Below, one piece after another: positions 6,069 to 10,850 of a stretch of 10,850 nt of DNA (positions are counted from its first letter, which is position 1; every line of letters begins with the position of its first letter). This DNA is from Candidatus Omnitrophota bacterium. Its GTDB lineage: Bacteria; Omnitrophota; Gorgyraeia; Gygaellales; Profunditerraquicolaceae. The notes under the pieces are model-generated. The model was not told the DNA's origin and ran no database searches. It saw nothing but the letters and a program-made list of their open reading frames with translations. The DNA lies in assembly GCA_028719265.1 (NCBI GenBank), contig JAQUKF010000031.1:1-10850 (forward strand). Direction: 5' to 3'. Position numbers and translations under genes: made by a program.

Positions 6069-6602
6069 TCATCGTTCATGGAATTTAAGTAAAGAAAATA
6101 CCGGATAACCTTTTAATTTATCCCTGCCTTTTAAATCCACCAGTTCAATAATAAAACCTATTCCTATGATTTTCCCCTGGAGTTTTTTTATCAGGCGGAT
6201 TACCGCTTCTATCGTACCGCCTGTGGCAAGCAGGTCGTCGATTATGAGTATGCGTTCACCGGCTGCGATCGCGTCTTTATGGATTTCCAGCGTATCTTTT
6301 CCGTACTCCAACTCGTAAGAAGTGGATATGGTTTTATGAGGCAGCTTGCCTTCTTTCCTTACAGGTATAAATCCCGCCCCTATCTTATGGGCCAGCGCCG
6401 AAGCAAAAATAAACCCTCTTGCCTCTGCCCCTACTACCTTGTCGATTTTGCGGCCCTGGTATTTTTTAGCCAGCAGGTTCACTGACCTCCTGAAAGCCAC
6501 GCTGTTCTGGGCGAGGGTGGTCACGTCACGGAATATAATTCCAGGTTTGGGGAAACCATGTATATTTCTTATTGATTTTTCCAACAGAAGATCGTTTTTC
6601 AC
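6069..6602 (-). CDS. apt: Adenine phosphoribosyltransferase
   Basis: 177 aa, the usual length for Apt. It makes AMP and PPi from adenine and PRPP in purine salvage, in the cytoplasm. Visible are the N-terminal hood with HGFPKPGIIFRDVTTL at 15-30, VVGAEARGFIFASALA at 56-71, the flexible loop region VRKEGKLPHKT at 81-91, and the PRPP-binding loop ILIIDDLLATGGT at 118-130 with the acidic Asp-Asp pair. The start is GTG and overlaps the sigma-factor stop (GTGA), with AGGAGAAGGA just upstream inside the sigma gene, indicating coupled translation. The stop codon sits two bases before the duplicated tRNA-Arg 5' half, so in the ancestral arrangement a tRNA directly followed apt. Apt consumes PRPP and yields PPi, a product also used or made by PPDK in the same block, but no direct link is implied. 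Confidence 0.96.
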   Translation of the reverse strand: MKNDLLLEKSIRNIHGFPKPGIIFRDVTTLAQNSVAFRRSVNLLAKKYQGRKIDKVVGAEARGFIFASALAHKIGAGFIPVRKEGKLPHKTISTSYELEYGKDTLEIHKDAIAAGERILIIDDLLATGGTIEAVIRLIKKLQGKIIGIGFIIELVDLKGRDKLKGYPVFSLLKFHER

Positions 6603-7441
6603 AATTCCTTCTCCTGTCCGACGACGAACTTCTTCAGTTTTTTTAAGGCCGTTTCTTCGATCTGGCGGATCCGTTCCCGGGAGACTCCCATTTTTTTGGC
6701 GACCTCCGCCAGGGTCTGGGGTCTCGAATGGCTTAATCCGAAGCGCAGGTCGAGTATCTCTCTTTCCCTTTCCGACATTACCTCAAGGAGGTTATCCACC
6801 CTTTCCCGGTCGAGCAAATGTTCGATCTCCGCATCCGGCGGAGTGGCGTTCTTGTCTTCCACCAGTTCCGATATCTGGTTTTCGCTGTCTTCGCCGATAG
6901 GCGCCTCAAGCGAGGAGGTTGTACTGGACATCCAGAAGTTGATCTTTGCTGTTTTTTCGGAAGACAATTTCAGTCTTTTGGCGATCTCGGAGTCCGTGGG
7001 GATACGCTTTAGTTTTTGGCTTAGGTGTTCCTTGCATTTCTTCCACCTTGAGATCAGATCGTTCATGTAAACGGGAACGCGGATCATTTTGCTTTGTTCG
7101 CTCAAAGAGCGGGTTATCCCCTGTTTGATCCACCATGCAGCGTAGGTTGAGAAACGGAACCCTTTGCGGTGGTCGAATTTTTCCACCGCTTTCATCAGGC
7201 CGAGGTTGCCTTCTTCGATAAGATCGAGGAAGGGCGTGCCCATATGCATATACCTTTTGGCGATGTTGATCACAAGGCGCAGGTTGGCACGGATCATTTC
7301 TTTACGCGCTATTTCATCGCCGCGACGGATACGCTTGTTCAACTCGATCTCCTGCTTGGCGGTTAAAAGCGGTATTTGCCGGACTTCTTTGAGGTATGTT
7401 TTTAACGCTTCCATATCGTTATGTTTATCCCTGCTCCCCAT
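6599..7441 (-). CDS. Sigma-70 family RNA polymerase sigma factor (RpoD/SigA-RpoS type)
   Basis: 280 aa. It directs RNA polymerase to promoters. Region 1.2 (about 10-42: ALKTYLKEVRQIPLLTAKQEIELNKRI) is followed by region 2 (47-117), which includes the core-binding DLIEEGNLGLMKAVEKFD and the -10-recognition FRFSTYAAWWIKQGITRSL. Region 3 (about 120-200) and region 4 (205-275) follow, the latter with the -35-binding helix-turn-helix TLAEVAKKMGVSRERIRQIE at 243-262. Region 1.1 and the nonconserved insert of large RpoD proteins are absent, so this may be a compact primary sigma or a group 2 (RpoS-like) factor. Start is uncertain: the ATG at 7441 lies in the stem of an 11-bp hairpin, while the ATG at 7414 (residue 10) begins the conserved region and would give 271 aa. 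It follows ppdK and overlaps apt by 4 bp. Confidence 0.94.
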   Translation of the reverse strand: MGSRDKHNDMEALKTYLKEVRQIPLLTAKQEIELNKRIRRGDEIARKEMIRANLRLVINIAKRYMHMGTPFLDLIEEGNLGLMKAVEKFDHRKGFRFSTYAAWWIKQGITRSLSEQSKMIRVPVYMNDLISRWKKCKEHLSQKLKRIPTDSEIAKRLKLSSEKTAKINFWMSSTTSSLEAPIGEDSENQISELVEDKNATPPDAEIEHLLDRERVDNLLEVMSEREREILDLRFGLSHSRPQTLAEVAKKMGVSRERIRQIEETALKKLKKFVVGQEKEL

Positions 7442-7461
7442 GGCCCCTTAGGGCCATGGGG
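7436..7461 (-). promoter_or_regulatory. Perfect 11-bp hairpin between ppdK and the sigma-factor gene
   Basis: CCCCATGGCCC (7436-7446) and GGGCCATGGGG (7451-7461) pair fully around a 4-nt loop. The hairpin lies 11 bp past the ppdK stop. No T-run follows on either strand, so it is not a canonical terminator. The upstream candidate ATG of the sigma gene (7439-7441) and its preceding GGGG are within the stem. It may stabilise the ppdK mRNA 3' end, reduce sigma translation, or mark a processing site. Confidence 0.75.
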
Positions 7462-7472
7462 ATGGGAGATCG

Positions 7473-10199
7473 TTACTTTTTCAATGCCGCCTGCGCTGCC
7501 GCCAGTTTTGCTATTGGAACCCTGAAGGGTGAACAGCTGACATAATTCATGCGGGCCTTGTGACAGAATTCCACTGACCTGGGCTCTCCTCCATGTTCTC
7601 CGCAGATACCTATTTCCAGGTTCTTGTTGGTCGAACGGCCGCGGGTGATCCCCAGTTTGATTATCTGGCCGATACCTTCCTGGTCAATGCTCTGGAAGGG
7701 ATCTTCAGGAAGAATTCCTTTTTTAAGGTAATCCGGCAGGAACCCGCCGATATCATCCCTTGAGAAGCCGAAGCCCATCTGGGTCATGTCATTGGTCCCA
7801 AAGGAGAAAAACTGGGCTACGGTGGCCAGCTTATCCGCGACAAACGCCGCGCGCGGTATCTCGATCATCGTGCCGAAAAGGTGCTTGATTTTCTTTAAAC
7901 CGTACTTAGTCAGCACCTCTTTGTAGATCTCTTTGGCGATAGCGAGCTGGTTCTCCAGTTCCTTTACATCGCAGACCACGGGTATCATGATCTCCGGGTA
8001 AGGGTCTTTTCCTTCTTTGACCAGCTCGGCGGCCGATTCAAGTATCGCCCGTATCTGCATGGCGCTTACCTCGGGATAAGTTACTCCAAGCCTGACACCG
8101 CGGTGGCCCATCATCGGGTTTGATTCATGCAGGCCTTCCGCCCTTTCCGCCAACTCTTCCATGGTGATGTTTAAGTCTTTAGCTAATTGCTCAAGCTTGA
8201 CCTCTTCCCTGGGTACGAATTCATGCAGTGGCGGGTCGAGCAGGCGGATGACCACCGGGAAACCGTCCATCGCCTCGATAGTCCCCTTGATATCCTTTTT
8301 TACGAAAGGAAAGAGCTCGTCCAGCACCTTTTTTCTTTCCTCGACCGTATTGGAAACGATCATCTTGCGCAGGAGAAAGAGGGGTTGGTCTGAACCTTTG
8401 CCATAGAACATATGCTCCGTGCGGAACAGGCCGATGCCTTCAGCTCCGAACTGGCGTGCCTTCTTGGCATCATCAGGGGTGTCCGCGTTGGTGCGGATGC
8501 CCAGTTTCCTTACTGCGTCGCACATCTTCAGGAATTCCGTAAGGACCGTGTTTTCTTCGGAGACATCCATCATCGGGAGCTTGCCCTCATAAACGTTGCC
8601 TTTGGTTCCGTTCAACGTGATCCAGTCGCCTTCTTTGAGGGTTTTTTCACCTATGTGTATTGCTTTATTTTCGATGTCCACGTGGATTGCGCTGCATCCT
8701 ACGATACAGCATTTTCCCCATCCGCGGGCAACCAGCGCCGCATGGGATGTCATTCCGCCGCGGGCGGTGAGGACTGCCTGTGCTGCGCGCATGCCTTCCA
8801 CGTCTTCGGGATTGGTTTCTTCGCGCACCAGGATGACCTGTTTGCCGGATTTAGCCCATTCCACGGCGTCGTTGGAGGAAAAAACAACCTGTCCGCATGC
8901 CCCGCCGGGTCCGGCAGGAAGGCCTTTGGCCAGCGGCTTTGCCCCCAGTTCGACTTTCGGATCAATGACCGGATGAAGCAGCTCGTCAAGCTGCGCGGGG
9001 GTAACGCGCATTACCGCCTGCTCTTTCTTGATCAATTTCTCCTTTACCATATCAACCGCCATGCGTACAGCAGCCGGGCCGTTGCGCTTGCCGATACGGC
9101 ACTGCAGCATGAAGAGTTTACCTTTTTCGATAGTGAACTCAATATCCTGCATATCGCGGTAGTGTTTTTCCAGGCGGTTCTGTATGGAGTAGAGCTCTTT
9201 GTATATCTTCGGCATTCCCTTTTCCAGCGTGAGCAGGTCCTTGTTATGGCTGGATGTGGAATATTCGTTGATCGGAGCCGGAGTGCGGATACCCGCCACT
9301 ACATCCTCTCCCTGGGCGTTGATCAGGTATTCTCCGTAGAAACTGTTTTCGCCGTTGCCGGGGTTGCGCGTGAAGGCAACACCGGTTGCCGAGTCATTCC
9401 CCATGTTGCCGAAGACCATCGTTTGCACATTTACCGCGGTTCCCCATTCGTCCGGGATATTTTCGATCTTGCGGTAGCTTATCGCGCGCTTGCCGTTCCA
9501 GGAAGAAAATACCGCGCCGATACCTCCCCACAACTGTTCCATATGGTTATCGGGGAATTCTTTTCCCAGGACATCTTTGACTTTGGCCTTGAATTGCGTG
9601 CAGAGTACTTTTAGGTCTTCTACTTTTAAATCCGTGTCGTTGGCATAGTTTTTTGATTTTTTCATCTCCGCCATTACCTTTTCCAACTGCTTGCGGATCC
9701 CTTCTTCTCCTTTAGGCTCGATGCCCGCGGCCTTCTCCATGACTACGTCTGAATACATCATGATCAGCCTGCGGTAGGCGTCGTAAACAAAACGGCTGTT
9801 GCCGCCGCTCTGCTTGATCAGGCCGGGGATGGTTTTTTCGGTGAGGCCGACATTCAAGACGGTCTCCATCATCCCGGGCATGGATTTCCTGGCCCCGCTG
9901 CGTACGGAGAATAGCAGGGGGTTTTGCGGGTCGCCGAATTTCCTGCCCATTATCTTCTCTACTTTTTCCAGGGCCTTCTCTACCTGACCCTTTAATTCTT
10001 TGGGGTATTTCTTCTTGTGCTGGTAATAATATGTGCAGACCTCCGTAGTGCAGGTAAATCCCGGAGGTACCGGAAGCATCAGGTTCTTGTTCCCCGCCAT
10101 CTCCGCCAGGTTTGCCCCTTTTCCTCCTAGGAGGTTCTTCATGCCTTCATTGCCGTCTGCTTTGCCTCCGCCGAAACTGTAAACGTATTTCTTTGCCAT
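7473..10199 (-). CDS. ppdK: Pyruvate, phosphate dikinase
   Basis: 908 aa, a full-length PPDK. It interconverts pyruvate + ATP + Pi with PEP + AMP + PPi in the cytoplasm and can run in either direction. In order: N-terminal ATP-grasp nucleotide domain starting YSFGGGKADGNEGMKNLLGGKGANLAEM (6-34); the central phosphohistidine domain with GGMTSHAALVARG (481-493), swivelling His486 and regulatory-type Thr484; and the C-terminal PEP/pyruvate barrel with GIGLFRTEHMF (588-598), FSFGTNDMTQMGFGFSRDD (798-816) and ICGEHGGEP (865-873). It ends with the catalytic Cys889 in YVSCSPF. The start is supported by a purine-rich GGAAGGGG about 9 bases upstream. glyQS ends 70 bp upstream and a sigma factor follows. 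No PPDK regulatory protein (PDRP) gene is adjacent. Supports PPi-dependent glycolysis or gluconeogenesis. Confidence 0.98.
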   Translation of the reverse strand: MAKKYVYSFGGGKADGNEGMKNLLGGKGANLAEMAGNKNLMLPVPPGFTCTTEVCTYYYQHKKKYPKELKGQVEKALEKVEKIMGRKFGDPQNPLLFSVRSGARKSMPGMMETVLNVGLTEKTIPGLIKQSGGNSRFVYDAYRRLIMMYSDVVMEKAAGIEPKGEEGIRKQLEKVMAEMKKSKNYANDTDLKVEDLKVLCTQFKAKVKDVLGKEFPDNHMEQLWGGIGAVFSSWNGKRAISYRKIENIPDEWGTAVNVQTMVFGNMGNDSATGVAFTRNPGNGENSFYGEYLINAQGEDVVAGIRTPAPINEYSTSSHNKDLLTLEKGMPKIYKELYSIQNRLEKHYRDMQDIEFTIEKGKLFMLQCRIGKRNGPAAVRMAVDMVKEKLIKKEQAVMRVTPAQLDELLHPVIDPKVELGAKPLAKGLPAGPGGACGQVVFSSNDAVEWAKSGKQVILVREETNPEDVEGMRAAQAVLTARGGMTSHAALVARGWGKCCIVGCSAIHVDIENKAIHIGEKTLKEGDWITLNGTKGNVYEGKLPMMDVSEENTVLTEFLKMCDAVRKLGIRTNADTPDDAKKARQFGAEGIGLFRTEHMFYGKGSDQPLFLLRKMIVSNTVEERKKVLDELFPFVKKDIKGTIEAMDGFPVVIRLLDPPLHEFVPREEVKLEQLAKDLNITMEELAERAEGLHESNPMMGHRGVRLGVTYPEVSAMQIRAILESAAELVKEGKDPYPEIMIPVVCDVKELENQLAIAKEIYKEVLTKYGLKKIKHLFGTMIEIPRAAFVADKLATVAQFFSFGTNDMTQMGFGFSRDDIGGFLPDYLKKGILPEDPFQSIDQEGIGQIIKLGITRGRSTNKNLEIGICGEHGGEPRSVEFCHKARMNYVSCSPFRVPIAKLAAAQAALKK

Positions 10200-10269
10200 T
10201 ACTTTTAACCCCTTCCTTTCCTTTTTAGGAGATGCTTTCCTTTGCCCGGCTACAGGCCAGGCCTTGATT

Positions 10270-10850
10270 TTAGGAATTTTCTCCGAGTATATTGGTTAGA
10301 TATCCTTTCAACTTGTCTATCGAGATCCTTTCCTGCAGCATGGTGTCCCTGTTGCGTACGGTAACCTGTTTGTCGTCCAGCGTCTGAACGTCAACTGTCA
10401 CGCAGTAAAGCGTGCCTACTTCGTCCTGGCGGCGGTAAAGCTTGCCGATAGAACCGGTATCGTCGTAAACGGCGGCCATGGACTTTTTTAAGTCTTTACA
10501 GATTTTTCCGGCCAGCTCTGTTATTTCCGGCCTGTTGCGCAAAAGTGGCAGCACCGCTACTTTTACTGGCGCAAGGTCTTTATGCAGCTTTAAGACCACG
10601 CGTTTTTCGTCTTTGACCTTTTCCTCTTCGTATGCGTCAACCATGAACGCCAAAAGCGCCCGGTCAACTCCACCCGACGGCTCGATTATATACGGATAGA
10701 ATTTTTCCTTTGTTGCGTCATCGAAGTATTGCAGGTCCCTGCCGCTGTATTGAGAGTGTTGTTTCAGGTCGAAATCGGAACGGTTTGCGATTCCCTCAAG
10801 CTCGCTCCATCCAAACGGGAAAGAGTATTCTATGTCCATGCAGGCGTGGG
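10270..10850 (-). CDS. glyQS: Glycine--tRNA ligase, single-chain type (C-terminal part)
   Basis: About 193 C-terminal residues; the reading frame is open to the window edge, so the N-terminal half is missing. It charges tRNA-Gly with glycine. The visible part has the late catalytic core DIEYSFPFGWSELEGIANRSDFDLKQHSQYSG, class II motif 3 GGVDRALLAFMVDAY with the ATP-binding Arg, and then the anticodon-binding domain beginning APVKVAVLPLLRNRPEI and ending LKGYLTNILGENS. This architecture belongs to the homodimeric glycyl-tRNA synthetase found in archaea, eukaryotes and some bacteria, not the alpha2-beta2 GlyQ/GlyS enzyme. The ATG at 10839 is internal: codons upstream continue the frame as His-Ala-Cys. 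ppdK follows 70 bp later with its own Shine-Dalgarno, and no terminator lies between, so cotranscription is likely. Confidence 0.95.
   Translation of the reverse strand, partial: HACMDIEYSFPFGWSELEGIANRSDFDLKQHSQYSGRDLQYFDDATKEKFYPYIIEPSGGVDRALLAFMVDAYEEEKVKDEKRVVLKLHKDLAPVKVAVLPLLRNRPEITELAGKICKDLKKSMAAVYDDTGSIGKLYRRQDEVGTLYCVTVDVQTLDDKQVTVRNRDTMLQERISIDKLKGYLTNILGENS

Larger units (their letters stand above)
5992..6069 (-). pseudogene. Duplicated 5' half of tRNA-Arg carrying two palindromic insertions
   Basis: Plus-strand 6049-6069 is identical to 5727-5747 (21 bp: acceptor 5' strand, start of the D-arm, 3 bp of flank). 5992-6004 is identical to 5710-5722 (D-stem 3' strand and anticodon stem up to the first anticodon base), and TATC at 6025-6028 matches 5723-5726. 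Thus the entire 5' half is preserved, interrupted twice in the D-loop by 20-bp palindromes. Homology stops after anticodon base 34, and there is no 3' half next to it, so it cannot yield a normal tRNA. It begins at the apt stop codon. Confidence 0.88.

Noticed and set aside
5671..6069. Group I intron with a GIY-YIG ORF in a tRNA-Arg(CCT) anticodon loop
   Set aside because: Such introns are known in bacterial tRNA-Arg(CCU), and the break lies in the anticodon loop. However, the downstream tRNA is complete with its own 5' half, so no splicing is needed. The apt-side half is interrupted by palindromes, and only about 247 bp remains between the two, nearly all coding.
7436..7461. Intrinsic terminator after ppdK
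   Set aside because: The hairpin is perfect, but neither strand has a T-run after it, so it does not meet the criterion for a rho-independent terminator.
8412..9614. A 400-codon open frame on the plus strand
   Set aside because: It lies wholly antisense to ppdK, whose full-length protein has every catalytic motif. Its translation resembles no family and is a by-product of codon bias; the shorter plus-strand frames opposite apt, the sigma factor and the PHP gene were rejected for the same reason.

Overview
The window looks like chromosome of a Gram-negative (diderm), uncultured-type bacterium, most like Candidatus Omnitrophota (formerly OP3). This is inferred from gene style: a porin with a C-terminal Phe, a lipoprotein, a GH57 enzyme, a single-chain glycyl-tRNA synthetase next to pyruvate phosphate dikinase, and 20-bp palindromic repeats. 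No marker gene here settles the phylum. Every credible gene is on the minus strand, so transcription runs from high to low coordinates.

Layout in the direction of transcription. (1) 10850-6069 is a housekeeping block: glyQS (its 5' part lies outside the window), ppdK, a sigma-70 factor and apt. The sigma factor and apt overlap by 4 bp. An 11-bp perfect hairpin lies between ppdK and the sigma gene and contains the upstream candidate start codon. (2) 6069-5571 is a remodelled tRNA-Arg(CCT) locus. A duplicated 5' half of the tRNA begins at the apt stop codon and carries two 20-bp palindromic insertions in its D-loop. Then come a small GIY-YIG nuclease gene whose last 12 codons and stop lie inside the intact tRNA, the intact tRNA itself, and, 99 bp further on, a second copy of the tRNA 3' end. 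(3) 5518-4392 is a two-gene unit joined by an ATGA overlap: a PHP-family metal-dependent phosphoesterase and a conserved lipoprotein. (4) 4374-2820 is a monocistronic porin with a near-consensus promoter, a 5'-UTR hairpin and a strong intrinsic terminator. (5) 2771-1 holds a cytoplasmic GH57 glycoside hydrolase, then a promoter giving an apparently leaderless mRNA for a single-pass membrane protein with an extracytoplasmic carbohydrate-binding-like domain, followed 21 bp later by a ParA/Soj ATPase that runs off the window.

Functional reading: PPDK (pyruvate/PEP interconversion) and GH57 (alpha-glucan metabolism) suggest glycogen- or maltodextrin-based carbon metabolism with PPi-dependent glycolysis. 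Apt salvages adenine and consumes PRPP. The porin, lipoprotein and anchored beta-sandwich protein are envelope components. The most unusual part is the tRNA-Arg locus, which reads as a history of a GIY-YIG mobile unit entering the anticodon loop and rebuilding the tRNA, followed by small palindromes colonising the discarded half. No CRISPR array, transposase, rRNA or prophage module was seen, and no gap between genes exceeds 300 bp.
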